A stretch of 59,108 nucleotides of DNA from a bacterium. GTDB taxonomy: Bacteria > Actinomycetota > Acidimicrobiia > Acidimicrobiales > CATQHL01. The translations under genes and the position numbers were made by a program. The notes beneath the pieces are model-generated. The model worked only from the letters and a program-made list of their open reading frames with translations, did no database searches and was not told where the DNA came from. The stretch covers positions 1 through 59,108 of the forward strand of contig JAPPDX010000076.1 of assembly GCA_028824415.1 (NCBI GenBank). Direction: 5' to 3'. Positions 16,548-25,900 of this stretch are shown here, in pieces (the stretch's first letter is position 1; every line of letters starts with the position of its first letter).

Positions 16548-18062
16548 TCAGCCCCAGAGCTTGCCGTCCGCGGCGCGCAGCGAGCCGATATCGGCGCAAC
16601 TGTGGGCGCTGGGAAGCACCTTGCCGGGGTTCAGGCGACAGTGCGGATCGAAGGCGGCCCGCAGCCGGCTCTGCTGGTCCAGGTCGGCCTCGCTGAACAT
16701 GCGATCCATGTAGTCGCGCTTCTCGACCCCGATGCCGTGCTCGCCGGAAAGCGCCCCGCCGACGGCGAGCGATGCCTCGATGATCTCCCGGCCGGCCTCA
16801 TGTACCCGCTCGATGGTGCCGTCGACACGGGCGTCGAAGGCCAGGATGGGGTGCAGGTTGCCGTCGCCGGCATGGAAGACGTTCAGCACGGTCAACTCGT
16901 ACCGGTCGGCGATCTCGTAGACCTGCTCCAGCACCTCTACGAGGCGGCTGCGAGGCACCACGGTGTCGTGCAGGTAGTAGTCGGGGAGGATGTTGGCGAC
17001 GGCCCCGAAAGCGCTCTTGCGCCCCTTCCAGAGCCGTGCCCGCTCGTCGTCGTCGGCCGCGACCCGCACGCTCACCGCGCCGTTCGCCCTGGCGATCTCC
17101 GCCACCCGGTCGGCGGAGGCCGCAACCCCGCCCGCGGGCCCGTCCAACTCCACGAGCAGCACCGAAGCGGCGTCCCGCGGGTAGCCCGCCTTGGCGAAGT
17201 CCTCGACGGCGCTGATGCAGCGCTTGTCCAGCATCTCCAGGGCGGCCGGGACGATGCCCCCGGCGATGATGGCGCTGACGGTGGCGGCCCCGGCCGACAC
17301 GCTGTCGTAGGCCATCAGCATCGTGCGCACCGCCGCAGGGTTGGGCGTGAGCCGCACCGCCGCCGCCGTGGTGATCCCGCACATTCCCTCCGAACCCACG
17401 AATGCCCCGCGCAGGTCGTAGCCGGCGGGTTCGGCGCCGAGGTCGCCGAGGGTCACAACCGATCCGTCGGACAGCACCACCTCCAGCGCCACCACGTGGG
17501 CGCTGGTCACGCCGTAGGCGAGGCAGTGCGGCCCGCCGGAGTTGGTGGCCACGTTGCCGCCGATGGTGCAGGCCTGCTGGCTCGACGGATCCGGCGCGTA
17601 GTGCATCCCGTACGGCGCCAGCCGGCGTGACAACTCCAGGTTCACCATGCCCGGTTGCACCCACGCCACACCATTGTCCAGGTCCACCGACAGCAGCTCG
17701 TTCATACGGGTGAGCGACAGCACCACGGGCCGGCCGAGCGGCGCGGCACCACCGGAGAGTCCCGTGCCGGCGCCGCGCGGCACCACGGCGCGGTCGTGCG
17801 CGGCCGCGATCTTCACGCAGGCACTGACCTGGGTGGTGGTGACGGGGAAGCACAGCGGCCCGGCTGTGCCCTCGCTGTAGATGGAGGCGTCGCGCGAGGC
17901 CAGGTAGCGAGCGGCGGCGTCGGCCCGCACCCGTTCGGCACCGATGGCCGCGCGCAGTTCCTCAACGAGGCCCGCGTCGGCGTCGTCGGCGTGGTCGACG
18001 GGCTCGGGTGGGAGCACCCGGCGCCCGAGGCGGCGCGCCGCGGCGGCGAGAAGGGGCGACAT
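16548..18062 (-). CDS. glcD: Glycolate oxidase FAD-linked subunit
   Basis: A 504-residue FAD-dependent 2-hydroxy acid dehydrogenase. PRGAGTGLSGGA (about residue 95), GGNVATNSGGPHCLAYG (about residue 150) and FVGSEGMCGI are the PCMH-type FAD-binding pieces, and the C-terminal half has NVFHAGDGNLHP and GALSGEHGIGVEKR, which hold the metal/substrate histidines. It oxidises a D-type 2-hydroxy acid to the 2-oxo acid. The start overlaps the stop of the small CxxC gene by one base (TGATG). Confidence 0.95.
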   Translation of the reverse strand: MSPLLAAAARRLGRRVLPPEPVDHADDADAGLVEELRAAIGAERVRADAAARYLASRDASIYSEGTAGPLCFPVTTTQVSACVKIAAAHDRAVVPRGAGTGLSGGAAPLGRPVVLSLTRMNELLSVDLDNGVAWVQPGMVNLELSRRLAPYGMHYAPDPSSQQACTIGGNVATNSGGPHCLAYGVTSAHVVALEVVLSDGSVVTLGDLGAEPAGYDLRGAFVGSEGMCGITTAAAVRLTPNPAAVRTMLMAYDSVSAGAATVSAIIAGGIVPAALEMLDKRCISAVEDFAKAGYPRDAASVLLVELDGPAGGVAASADRVAEIARANGAVSVRVAADDDERARLWKGRKSAFGAVANILPDYYLHDTVVPRSRLVEVLEQVYEIADRYELTVLNVFHAGDGNLHPILAFDARVDGTIERVHEAGREIIEASLAVGGALSGEHGIGVEKRDYMDRMFSEADLDQQSRLRAAFDPHCRLNPGKVLPSAHSCADIGSLRAADGKLWG

Positions 18063-18382
18063 CAGCGGTCCGTGGACTTGACAGCCGCCTGGCGGATCAG
18101 ATCCTCGCTGGGTCCGTCAGGCGTGCACAACGCCCGGAAGGCCTCCAGCACCAACTGCGGGGAGTTGCGGTGACGCTTGGCGGCAACGGCCAGCGGCTCG
18201 TGGAACGCGCCGCTGCAGTGTGCGCAGGGCCAGCTCAGGCGTGACATCAAACCGGCCGCCTCACCGCTGGGGAACATGCGCAGAACCTCCACGACGGTGG
18301 TCCTGCCCTTGATCTCCCGGGCGTCAGCGGGTGGCCCCGCGGGCCCAGTCGTCCCGCGCCCGTTGATGCCGCGCACCGTCAC
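18062..18382 (-). CDS. Small CxxC-containing protein of unknown function
   Basis: A 106-residue protein between larA-like and glcD genes, coupled to glcD by TGATG and starting 17 nt after the larA-like stop. It has a conserved-looking core, MSRLSWPCAHCSGAF, with a single CxxC, then a helical region LVLEAFRALC. GTG 18382 and GTG 18376 are both possible starts. One CxxC is too little for a zinc ribbon alone, so metal binding would need a dimer or the later Cys. I do not recognise a family; position suggests a role in the racemase/oxidase system. Confidence 0.6.
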   Translation of the reverse strand: MTVRGINGRGTTGPAGPPADAREIKGRTTVVEVLRMFPSGEAAGLMSRLSWPCAHCSGAFHEPLAVAAKRHRNSPQLVLEAFRALCTPDGPSEDLIRQAAVKSTDR

Positions 18383-18399
18383 CGATGCGCCCGGAGGGT

Positions 18400-19815
18400 T
18401 CAGAGGCGCACCTGCTCGAGCACCCGCACGTCCTCGGAGTGCATGCGGATGGCATTGCGCGGCAGCTGGTAGCGGGCGAACGGCAGCACGATCACCTTGG
18501 CGTCGGGTCCGTGGCGCTCCATGGCCGCTCCGAACGCCTCGTCGAGGCTTGTGGTGGCATCCAGGCCGATGTCGGCGGCCATCTCCAGGTTCTCCTCCAA
18601 GGTGACCATCGCGAGGTGCTTGCGGGTCATCACCTCGTAGATGGGCACCCAGATGCAACCGGCCCACATCTGGATGTTGCGGCCGTGGATGTCCCGCAGA
18701 ACCTTCTGGTAGTTCTCCGGCGAGGGCGGCATGTACGGCTTCATGAGGTCCATGAGCGCCAGGCCGGGGAAGTCCCCGATCGCCGTGGACACACCCGGCG
18801 AAGGCGAGCAGTAGATGATGGTGCCGCCCTCGCGCACCACCAGGTCCGAGGACATGCAGCCCCAGCCGGTGTGGAAGAAGAGATGGTCGGTGGGGGCGAA
18901 CACACCGCAGACGGCGATGTCGGCCGGACCGGCTTCGGCCACCGGGTTGTCGTAGGCGTAGATGTCGTTGAACCGGTTGATGGCCTCGACGTGGGCGTCG
19001 GGGTGGGCGCCGTAGATGCAGTCGATGACCCGGCCGCGGGTGTCCAGCAGCACGTTCATGGTGGCCGACAGCCCGCACATGGTGGCGGTCTCGTCGATGT
19101 CGGCCCGCATCGGCCCGGCGTAGGCGCCGTAGTGGGTCTGCGGCGAGGGCACGAAGGCGCAGTGGTTGGACTCGACGGTCTCGTCGGACACCACGCCCGG
19201 AAGGATCAGCTTGCCGCCGCCGCCGGCGCCCCAGTGGTTGGCCTGCGCATGGCCGATGGTGAAGATGACCTCCGAGCGCGCCACCTCGTTGTGCAGCCAC
19301 ACGGGTGTGCCGCGGGACGTGACGCCGACGAAGCTGTAGTTGTCGGTGTTGCGGGGCTCGTTCTGGAAGAAGCCGATGCCCATGCGCTCCATGCGAGCCA
19401 GGTTCTCGTCGCCGAGCTTCTGGGAGATGTCGCTGTCGGACATCGGGAAGACCTTGCCGTTGGCGCACACCACCCGGGCGTCGGTTATGCCGGCCGCCTC
19501 GATGGCGTCGAGCACCGGCGGCAGCAGCTTGGAGGCCGGCGTCGGGCGGAACTGGTTGTCGATGACCACCGCCACGCTGGAAGCGCCCGCCAGGAGCTCG
19601 CTGAAGCGTGGCCCGCTGTGCGGACTCTCCAGAGCGGCCCGGGCGGCCTCGGTGGCGTTGGGCACCGGATCCGGCTCGTCGGGATAGATGGCCGCCAGGA
19701 GGTTCTCGTCGGGAATCTCCAGTTCGAGAGTCTCCCGGTAGACCTTGGTTTCGTCGTCGGCGGCGCCGATCGTCAGCGGATCAAGGGACTCGTACGGAAT
19801 CGAGTATCTGCCCAT
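18400..19815 (-). CDS. LarA-family (nickel-pincer) 2-hydroxy acid racemase/epimerase homologue
   Basis: A 471-residue LarA/DUF2088 protein. The N-terminal domain has VVIDNQFRPTPASKLLPP, matching the DDxTRPTP-type motif of lactate racemase, and the C-terminal domain carries TIGHAQANHWGAGGGGKLILPGV, equivalent to the segment whose Lys binds the nicotinic-acid-derived nickel pincer cofactor. LarA enzymes racemise or epimerise 2-hydroxy acids by hydride transfer. ATG 19815 has an excellent GGGAGGAACG site; TATGCT at 19859-19864 may be its -10. It leads the operon with GlcDEF, which suggests it supplies the correct stereoisomer. No cofactor-making larB/C/E genes are in the window. Confidence 0.85.
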   Translation of the reverse strand: MGRYSIPYESLDPLTIGAADDETKVYRETLELEIPDENLLAAIYPDEPDPVPNATEAARAALESPHSGPRFSELLAGASSVAVVIDNQFRPTPASKLLPPVLDAIEAAGITDARVVCANGKVFPMSDSDISQKLGDENLARMERMGIGFFQNEPRNTDNYSFVGVTSRGTPVWLHNEVARSEVIFTIGHAQANHWGAGGGGKLILPGVVSDETVESNHCAFVPSPQTHYGAYAGPMRADIDETATMCGLSATMNVLLDTRGRVIDCIYGAHPDAHVEAINRFNDIYAYDNPVAEAGPADIAVCGVFAPTDHLFFHTGWGCMSSDLVVREGGTIIYCSPSPGVSTAIGDFPGLALMDLMKPYMPPSPENYQKVLRDIHGRNIQMWAGCIWVPIYEVMTRKHLAMVTLEENLEMAADIGLDATTSLDEAFGAAMERHGPDAKVIVLPFARYQLPRNAIRMHSEDVRVLEQVRL

Positions 19816-19947
19816 CGTTCCTCCCGGTCTTCGAGGAGTCGTGTCGAACCCGGCCCCGAGCATAGTTCGCCGTCCCGAGCGGTCTCCGCTGCTCAGCAAG
19901 CCTGCACCGGTCTGGGACGAAGGGCATGACGACTCGCCGGCTACCAA

Positions 19948-19971
19948 ATCCCGGCCCCGGCCGGAATGACG
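19948..19971. repeat. Dispersed palindromic repeat, copy 3 (imperfect)
   Basis: ATCCCGGC-CCCG-GCCGGAAT with the GACG flank, same orientation as copy 2. One arm has a mismatch. It lies between the epimerase stop and the larA-like promoter. Confidence 0.7.
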
Positions 19972-19996
19972 GCATCCAGGCCGGAGACAGGAGCGA

Positions 19997-20956
19997 CTAG
20001 GGGGGCGGGAGGGGTCGCCCGTCGGCGATTGCGGCGCGGAACCAGTCGGCGGTCTCCGCCACGCCCTCGGCGAGGGGCGTGCGCGGCACCGAGCCCAGGC
20101 GTGCCTCGAGCGCGCTGTCGTCGAGCCCGCGGGGGAAGGGCAGCTGATCGGTGCCGTGGGTGATCCCCGCGAAGTCGGTAGTCCCGATGATGGCCTCGAC
20201 GAAGGAGGCGACCGGGGCCAGACTGCCGTGGATGTTGTAGACGTCGCAGCCGCCCGGGGTCGCCCGCGCTGCGCCGATCGCGATGCGCGCCACGTCGGAG
20301 GCGTACTGGAAGTCCATCCACCCGCCGTATTCGATGTGGTAGGGCAGACCGCGCACGGCTGCCAGCAGCGCCTGGCAGGGGTAGGACGTGACGCCCTGGT
20401 CGCGGCCCGGTCCGTACACGGTGTGCGGGCGCAGGCCCACGCTGGGGGTGCCGTTCTCCTCCCAGTACACCCTGGCGGTGTCCTCGTTGGCCACCTTGTA
20501 GACGCCATAGTGCGTGGCCGGGTGGCGCTGGGCGTCGTTGGGCAGGGCGTCGGCGTCGTACAGGTCCGGATGGCCGAACACGGCCACGCTGCTGGTGTAG
20601 ACGAGATTGTCGATTTCGTGCGCCTGAGCCGCCTCGAAGACATTGGCGGTGCCGGCCACGTTGATGGCGGCGCCCAACGGCGGGTTGGCCCGGCAGGTCG
20701 GCACCTGCAGGGCCCCCAAGTGGATGATGTGGGTCGTACCCTCGGCGGCGGCCAGCACCTGATCGGTCACGGTGAGATCACCTTGGATGCGTCGGGGACC
20801 GGCCAGGTCGGCCTCGTCGACGATGAGCCGCAGTCGCTTGTCGTCGGTGCTGATGTCGAACAGCGTCATCTCGGCGCCCTCGTGCGACAGGTGCCGCACG
20901 ACCCAGGCGCCGATGCAGCCCATTGCGCCCGTGATGAGGAAATGTTCGTCACTCAC
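19997..20956 (-). CDS. NAD-dependent epimerase/dehydratase family protein
   Basis: A 319-residue extended SDR: ITGAMGCIGAWVV gives the GxxGxxG cofactor loop at residue 9, HLGALQVP is the NAD-binding strand, YTSSVAVFG holds the catalytic Ser/Thr, and YGVYK is the Tyr-Lys pair near residue 150. A WMDFQYASDVA segment matches the sugar-nucleotide epimerase group. It lies after the FAH-family gene on the same strand, upstream of the larA-like gene, and may act on a sugar or sugar acid in this pathway; the substrate is not determined. Confidence 0.88.
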   Translation of the reverse strand: MSDEHFLITGAMGCIGAWVVRHLSHEGAEMTLFDISTDDKRLRLIVDEADLAGPRRIQGDLTVTDQVLAAAEGTTHIIHLGALQVPTCRANPPLGAAINVAGTANVFEAAQAHEIDNLVYTSSVAVFGHPDLYDADALPNDAQRHPATHYGVYKVANEDTARVYWEENGTPSVGLRPHTVYGPGRDQGVTSYPCQALLAAVRGLPYHIEYGGWMDFQYASDVARIAIGAARATPGGCDVYNIHGSLAPVASFVEAIIGTTDFAGITHGTDQLPFPRGLDDSALEARLGSVPRTPLAEGVAETADWFRAAIADGRPLPPP

Positions 20957-21023
20957 GGACGCACCTCCATTTCGGATTCATCCGTCCGCGCACCTCTGGC
21001 GGCGCGGCCCGGCGCGGCCGGGG

Positions 21024-21857
21024 CTAGACGCACCGGTTGGTGATCTCGCCGAGCCCCTCGACGGTCGAGACGATGAGGTCGCCGGGCTCCAGGAACTGCG
21101 GCGGATCCATGCCCATACCCACGCCCGACGGCGTGCCGGTGAAGATGATGTCTCCGGGGAGCAGCTCGCAGATCGACGAGAGGTAGGTGACCAGGCGCGG
21201 GATGTCGTTGATCAGGTACGTCGTGCGGGCGTCCTGCATCATGACGCCGTTGATCGAGCACGTGAGACGTAGGTCCCACGGGTTGTCCAGCTCGTCGAGG
21301 GTGACCACCGCGGGGCCGACCGGCGCGAAGTTGCGATGCGACTTGCCCAGGTTGAATTGCGGGAAGCCGCCGGCGAACTGCCCGATCCGCTCGCTCACAT
21401 CCTGGCCCACGGTGAAGCCGGCGATGTGGTCGGCGACGTCGGCGGCGGCGATGTTGCGCCCGGCGCGACCGATCACGACCACCAACTCCACCTCCCAGTC
21501 GCAGTTCCCGGGCACGAGCGGGATGTCGCAGTTGGGCGCGGCCACGCATGAGGGGAACTTGGTGAACACCAGCGGGTCGTCGGGCACCTCCATTCCCGAC
21601 TCACCGGCGTGGTCGGCGTAGTTGAGGCCGATGCCGAACGCCTGCGGGGGGCGCGGGACCGGGCAGGTCAGTTCGCCGGCGCTGTAGGCGTCGCCGCCGT
21701 CGGGGGCGTTGCCGGCGGCCCACGCACCGAAGGCGTCCCAGTTGCCCAGGACCTGCATCGGGTCGGGCCCGAAGGCACCCCCCGAGGCCTCGGCGATGTC
21801 CCAGGCCCTGTCGCCTGCCAGACCCACTGCACGATGATTGATTGCTGCCATTCGCAT
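21024..21857 (-). CDS. Fumarylacetoacetate hydrolase family protein
   Basis: A 277-residue FAH-family enzyme: GIGLNYADHAGE, the metal-site DWEVELVVVIGR with two acidic ligands, TVGQDVSERIGQF, GKSHRNFAPVGP and FTGTPSGVGMG all in the family order. These enzymes split C-C bonds or decarboxylate 2-oxo acids such as acylpyruvates or keto-deoxy sugar acids. ATG 21857 and 21851 are both possible starts; no strong ribosome-binding site is visible. It is the first gene of the reverse-strand catabolic set, 67 bp before the epimerase. Confidence 0.92.
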   Translation of the reverse strand: MRMAAINHRAVGLAGDRAWDIAEASGGAFGPDPMQVLGNWDAFGAWAAGNAPDGGDAYSAGELTCPVPRPPQAFGIGLNYADHAGESGMEVPDDPLVFTKFPSCVAAPNCDIPLVPGNCDWEVELVVVIGRAGRNIAAADVADHIAGFTVGQDVSERIGQFAGGFPQFNLGKSHRNFAPVGPAVVTLDELDNPWDLRLTCSINGVMMQDARTTYLINDIPRLVTYLSSICELLPGDIIFTGTPSGVGMGMDPPQFLEPGDLIVSTVEGLGEITNRCV

Positions 21858-21859
21858 GG

Positions 21860-22147
21860 CTACAGGTCTACCAGATCGGTCCCTGCTTCCACCCCGACCT
21901 GCGGTTCCGGCACCCGCAGCGGCGACCAGCACCAGGGTGGCGGCGGCAAGCCGGCCGCGGGTGCCGGCTCGACGGGTCCGGGCGGGGTGTTCGGAGCGGG
22001 CGGGATCTCCTCAGCGCGCAGCGATTGGATCTTGCGCCAGGCGGCGTCCTCCATCCACCGGCTGATCCGGCGCTGTCCCGCCAACTCGCAAAGCTCCTCG
22101 TAGAGGGCCAGGGTGACGGTGATCGTGAGTCGGTGCCGACGGGACAC
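21860..22147 (-). CDS. Ribbon-helix-helix-like small DNA-binding protein
   Basis: A 95-residue protein. The first half, HRLTITVTLALYEEL followed by RRISRWMEDAAWRKI, looks like an RHH strand and two helices; the second half is Pro-rich and probably disordered. It may be an antitoxin-like regulator, but no toxin gene is adjacent. It ends 2 bp before the FAH gene start, so it could be co-transcribed with that operon as its regulator. Confidence 0.6.
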   Translation of the reverse strand: MSRRHRLTITVTLALYEELCELAGQRRISRWMEDAAWRKIQSLRAEEIPPAPNTPPGPVEPAPAAGLPPPPWCWSPLRVPEPQVGVEAGTDLVDL

Positions 22148-22355
22148 GAGGGAACCCTACGAGCCGGCGTCGCGACCGGCTCTCTGATTCCCAGATGTCG
22201 ACGGATATTCACAACAACTCTGGGGATATCGGGGGGATCAACAGAGGATCTGGAGGCCAGGCTGCGTCCACATCGCCGCCCGGGCCATCCTCGCGGGTGC
22301 AGGCGGACACTCGAAGGACGGAAGGACCGAAGCCAGCAAGGAGCGTTGAACGACC

Positions 22356-22571
22356 ATGATCCAGACGACCGTATTGGAGCGACCGCAAACCGTCCCGACC
22401 CACCCCGACATCGATCTCGTCGGACCGCTGGAAGCCTGTGAGATGCTCGTCGTCGATGAGGACGAGCTGCTCGAGTTGGTGAACGGCGACCGACTCTCCG
22501 CCTACCGCCTGGGCGGGCACATCAGATTCCGCGCCACCGAGGTGATGAGCCTCGCCCGGGTCTGCCTCTGA
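22356..22571 (+). CDS. Excisionase-family (MerR-like) helix-turn-helix protein
   Basis: A 71-residue protein whose C-terminal half, LLELVNGDRLSAYRLGGHIRF, is the short winged-helix motif of excisionase/DNA-binding proteins of the Xis type, where G-x-I-R-F contacts DNA. An AAGGAG site lies 12 nt before ATG 22356. There is no integrase, attachment site or other mobile gene nearby, so it is more likely a stray regulator than part of an active element. Confidence 0.7.
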   Translation: MIQTTVLERPQTVPTHPDIDLVGPLEACEMLVVDEDELLELVNGDRLSAYRLGGHIRFRATEVMSLARVCL

Positions 22572-22625
22572 GGCAACGCGGGCCCAGAAGGGACGCGACG
22601 CCGGCACTCCAACTGTCACCAGGGC

Positions 22626-24116
22626 TCAGGCCTCGGCACGGTCCTCCAGCAACGCCGCCACGTCACGGCCGTTGGCCTGGCCCTTTGTGGCGCGCATCAC
22701 CTGGCCCGTGAAGAACCCCTGCATCTTCTTGCGCTCCCTGTCGTCGCCGGTGCGGAGACGCTGCCACTCGGCGGGATGCTCGGCGATGATCCCGTCGACC
22801 ACGGCCGCCAACTCGCCCGCGGCGACCGCTTCGAAGCCGGCGCGCCGGGCGACGACCGCCGGGCTCTCGCCACTGCGCACCATCTCCGCCAGCACCTCCT
22901 TCACCTGGTTGGAACTCAGCTCGGCGCGCGCCTCCATGCCGATCAACTCGGCCAGGCCCGGCGCCGTCAGCCGGCCGGTGCCATCGGCCAAATTCTGCTC
23001 CAAGTGCTTGAGCACCGCCGCCGGCGCCGCCCCGGCCTCGCCGGCGGCCAGCGCCAGTTCGTCCTGGCCGCGCTCGACCACCAGTGCCACCCGTGCCGGG
23101 AGCTGCCCGGTGGCGGCGGCCAGCCGGTGGCGGCGCTGGCGGGGCAGCAGCGGAAGCTCGGCGCGGATCTGCTCGATCCACGCCTCGTCGGGAACCAGCG
23201 GCACCAGATCGGGCTCGGGGAAGTAGCGGTAGTCGGTCGCCTCCTCCTTCGAGCGCAGCAGGGAGGTTCGCCCGGTGTCCTCGTTCCAGTGCCGGGTCTC
23301 CTGGGTGACCCGCTCGCCGGAACTCAGCAGGTCGATCTGGCGGCGCGACTCGTGTTCCACCGCCCGGCCGAGTGAGCGCAGCGAGTTCACGTTCTTGATC
23401 TCGCAGCGGGTGCCGAACTCGGCGGAGCCCAGCGGGCGCACCGAGACGTTGGCGTCCACCCGCAGGGAACCCTCCTCCATCTTGCCGTCGGAGGCACCGA
23501 CGGCCAGCAGCGTCGCCCGCAACTCGGTGACGTATTCCCTGGCCTCGGCGGCCGACCGCAAGTCGGGATGGCTCACGATCTCCAGCAGTGGCACGCCGGC
23601 GCGGTTGTAGTCCACGAGCGACCAGGCGGCCTCGTCGATCCGCCCTCCCCCACCCACGTGAGTGGACTTCCCGGTGTCCTCCTCCAGGTGCGCTCGCACG
23701 ATTCCCACCACCTTGCCCGACGGGAGCTCCAGGCTGCCGCCCACGTTGATCGGCCGGTCGTACTGGCTGATCTGGAAGTTCTTCGGCATGTCGGGGTAGT
23801 AGTAGTTCTTGCGGGCGAAGACCGACGGCCGCACTTCGGCGCCGAGGGCCAACCCCACCCTGATGGCCAGCTCCACCGCGTGGCGATTGAGGACGGGCAA
23901 CGTGCCCGGCAACCCGAGACACACCGGATCGATTTGGGTGTTGGGTTCGCCGCCGAAGGCGTTGGGGCTGGCGCTGAACAGCTTGGTGCCGGTCAACAAC
24001 TCGGCGTGGACCTCCAAGCCGATGACCGTCTCCCACTCGGTGCCCGCCGGCGCCCCCAATCCGGGGGAGCCGGCCTGCCAGACGATGTCGGCGCCGGCCC
24101 CGGGCCGATCGCTCAC
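22626..24116 (-). CDS. gatB: Asp-tRNA(Asn)/Glu-tRNA(Gln) amidotransferase subunit B
   Basis: A 496-residue Gat[14 protein letters not shown] at the N-terminus, [38 protein letters not shown], the HLEEDTGKS segment and the C-terminal GatB/YqeY helical domain. It binds the misacylated tRNA and phosphorylates the carboxylate before amidation. The start overlaps the gatA stop by 4 bp (ATGA). N-terminal 25 residues ahead of WETVIG are an extra low-complexity extension. Confidence 0.97.
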   Translation of the reverse strand: MSDRPGAGADIVWQAGSPGLGAPAGTEWETVIGLEVHAELLTGTKLFSASPNAFGGEPNTQIDPVCLGLPGTLPVLNRHAVELAIRVGLALGAEVRPSVFARKNYYYPDMPKNFQISQYDRPINVGGSLELPSGKVVGIVRAHLEEDTGKSTHVGGGGRIDEAAWSLVDYNRAGVPLLEIVSHPDLRSAAEAREYVTELRATLLAVGASDGKMEEGSLRVDANVSVRPLGSAEFGTRCEIKNVNSLRSLGRAVEHESRRQIDLLSSGERVTQETRHWNEDTGRTSLLRSKEEATDYRYFPEPDLVPLVPDEAWIEQIRAELPLLPRQRRHRLAAATGQLPARVALVVERGQDELALAAGEAGAAPAAVLKHLEQNLADGTGRLTAPGLAELIGMEARAELSSNQVKEVLAEMVRSGESPAVVARRAGFEAVAAGELAAVVDGIIAEHPAEWQRLRTGDDRERKKMQGFFTGQVMRATKGQANGRDVAALLEDRAEA

Positions 24117-25588
24117 GGCTTCGCCTCCACTGGCTCGGTGGCGCCCTCCGGGGCCTGCGCGCCCGTCAGCAGGCGTTCCAGAGCAGCGGCGGCTCTGAAC
24201 ATGACGTGCTCCCCGAGGGCGGGCGCCAGAACCTGCACCCCCACCGGCAGGCCGTCGCTGCCGCTGCCGAACGGCACAGAGATGGCCGGGTGCCCGGCCA
24301 GGTTCGAGGCCACGGTGCAGACGTCGGAGAGGTACATGGCCAGCGGGTTGGCGGTGCGCTCGCCGAAACGGAACGCCACCGTCGGGGAGGTGGGAGCCAG
24401 CAGTACGTCGAACCGTTCGTAGGCTGCGGCGAAGTCGCGCACCACGAGGGTCCGGACCTTCTGCGCCTTGCCGTAGTAGGCGTCGTAGTACCCGGCGGAG
24501 AGGGCGAAGGTGCCGAGCATGATGCGCCGCTTCACCTCGTCGCCGAACCCCGCAGTCCGGGTGGCCACGTTCATGTCCACCGCCCCCGGCGCCGGCACCC
24601 GCAGGCCGTAGCGGACGCCGTCGTAGCGGGCGAGGTTGCTGGAGGCCTCGGCGGGGGCGATGAGGAAGTAGGCCGACAAACCGAAGACCGCCGCGGGAAC
24701 GCTCACCTCGCCCACCTGGGCGCCCGCCGATGCCAGCGCCGTCGCCGCGGCGTCCAGCCGGGCCCGCACGTCACCGTCGATGCCGTCCCCGCAAAGTTCG
24801 CTGACGACGCCCACCCTCAGGCCGTCCACATCGCCGGCGAGGGCGCCGGTCAGGTCGCCGGCCGGCTCGGGGATGGACGTCGAGTCGAGCGGATCGTGGC
24901 CGGCGATGGCCGAATACAGCAGGGCGGCGTCGCCGACCGTGGACGCCATCGGGCCGATCTGATCGAGGGACGAGGCGAAGGCCACCAGGCCGTAGCGCGA
25001 CACCCGCCCGTAGGTGGGCTTCATCCCCACGACCCCGCACAGCGAGGCGGGCTGGCGGATCGATCCGCCGGTGTCGCTGGCCAGCGCCAGCGGCGTGAGG
25101 CCTCCGGCGACCGCCGCGGCGCTACCACCGGAGGATCCGCCCGGCACCCGTTCGGGGTCGCACGGGTTGCGCGTGGGTCCGAATGCCGAGTTCTCCGTGG
25201 AGGAGCCCATGGCGAACTCGTCCATGTTGGTCTTGCCGACGATGACGGCCCCGGCGGCACCGAGCAGGTCCACGACGGTTGCGTCGTAGGGGGGGACCCA
25301 GCCTTCGAGGATGCGGGAGGAGCAGGTGGTCGGCACCCCGCGAGTGCAGATGTTGTCCTTCAGCGCCACCGGCACGCCGGCCAGGGGGCCGGGATCCTCC
25401 CCCGCCTCCACGGCTCTGTCGATGGCCCCGGCCCGGGCCAGTGCCGCCTCGGCGGTCACGGCGTTGAAAGCTCCGAGCTCCCCGGCGGCGTCGATGGCGG
25501 CGAGGGATTCCTCCACCGCGCTGATGGCGGAGCGATCGCCGGCGCGCACCGCTGAGGCGATGGCGGCCGCCGGCCCGGCGGCGCTCAC
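24113..25588 (-). CDS. gatA: Asp-tRNA(Asn)/Glu-tRNA(Gln) amidotransferase subunit A
   Basis: A 491-residue amidase-signature enzyme that releases ammonia from glutamine. The Ser-cisSer-Lys triad is visible: Lys in PVALKDNI, the Ser in [11 protein letters not shown] and the nucleophile in [15 protein letters not shown] 25588 overlaps the gatC stop (GTGA), so gatC-gatA-gatB form one coupled operon. Length matches the family. Confidence 0.97.
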   Translation of the reverse strand: MSAAGPAAAIASAVRAGDRSAISAVEESLAAIDAAGELGAFNAVTAEAALARAGAIDRAVEAGEDPGPLAGVPVALKDNICTRGVPTTCSSRILEGWVPPYDATVVDLLGAAGAVIVGKTNMDEFAMGSSTENSAFGPTRNPCDPERVPGGSSGGSAAAVAGGLTPLALASDTGGSIRQPASLCGVVGMKPTYGRVSRYGLVAFASSLDQIGPMASTVGDAALLYSAIAGHDPLDSTSIPEPAGDLTGALAGDVDGLRVGVVSELCGDGIDGDVRARLDAAATALASAGAQVGEVSVPAAVFGLSAYFLIAPAEASSNLARYDGVRYGLRVPAPGAVDMNVATRTAGFGDEVKRRIMLGTFALSAGYYDAYYGKAQKVRTLVVRDFAAAYERFDVLLAPTSPTVAFRFGERTANPLAMYLSDVCTVASNLAGHPAISVPFGSGSDGLPVGVQVLAPALGEHVMFRAAAALERLLTGAQAPEGATEPVEAKP

Positions 25589-25887
25589 GGCGACTCGCCC
25601 CGCACCGGGGGCACGCGGAATTGCCCGGCCTCGGTGTCGGGGGCCTGCGCCAGCACGTCGGCCCGATCCAGGCCCGGCCCGGGAACATCGTCTCGCAGCA
25701 CGTTGGAGACCGGGTAGGGGTGCGAGGTGGCGGGCACGCCATCCAGGTCCAGGGCTTCCACGTCGGTGGCGTGGTCGAGCACGTCGCCGAGCTGTGAGGT
25801 GAACCGTTCCAGTTCCTCGGCACCGAGCTGCAGGCGGGCCAACCACGCCACATGCGCCACGTCGGCGCGGGAGATCCGATCGGCCAT
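25585..25887 (-). CDS. gatC: Asp-tRNA(Asn)/Glu-tRNA(Gln) amidotransferase subunit C
   Basis: A 100-residue Gat[18 protein letters not shown] at the start, then a [19 protein letters not shown] helix and the [20 protein letters not shown] linker that threads between GatA and GatB. ATG 25887 is chosen because family similarity begins there; a longer frame to 25965 runs into the pseudokinase gene. First gene of the gatCAB operon. Confidence 0.95.
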   Translation of the reverse strand: MADRISRADVAHVAWLARLQLGAEELERFTSQLGDVLDHATDVEALDLDGVPATSHPYPVSNVLRDDVPGPGLDRADVLAQAPDTEAGQFRVPPVRGESP

Positions 25888-25894
25888 GGCTCGG

Positions 25895-25900
25895 ACGCTA
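25895..25900 (-). promoter_or_regulatory. -10 element TAGCGT of gatC overlapping the upstream stop codon
   Basis: On the reverse strand TAGCGT lies 7 nt before the gatC ATG. Its TAG is the stop codon of the PASTA gene, so the gatCAB promoter appears built into the end of the upstream gene. Confidence 0.45.

Noticed and set aside
22198-22240. DnaA-box-like sequence suggesting a replication origin
   Set aside because: Only one weak TATTCACAA-type match, no cluster, and no dnaA, dnaN or gidB genes nearby.
22356-22571. Integrative element based on the excisionase-like protein
   Set aside because: No integrase, attachment repeats or mobile genes in the window; the HTH family is also used by ordinary regulators.
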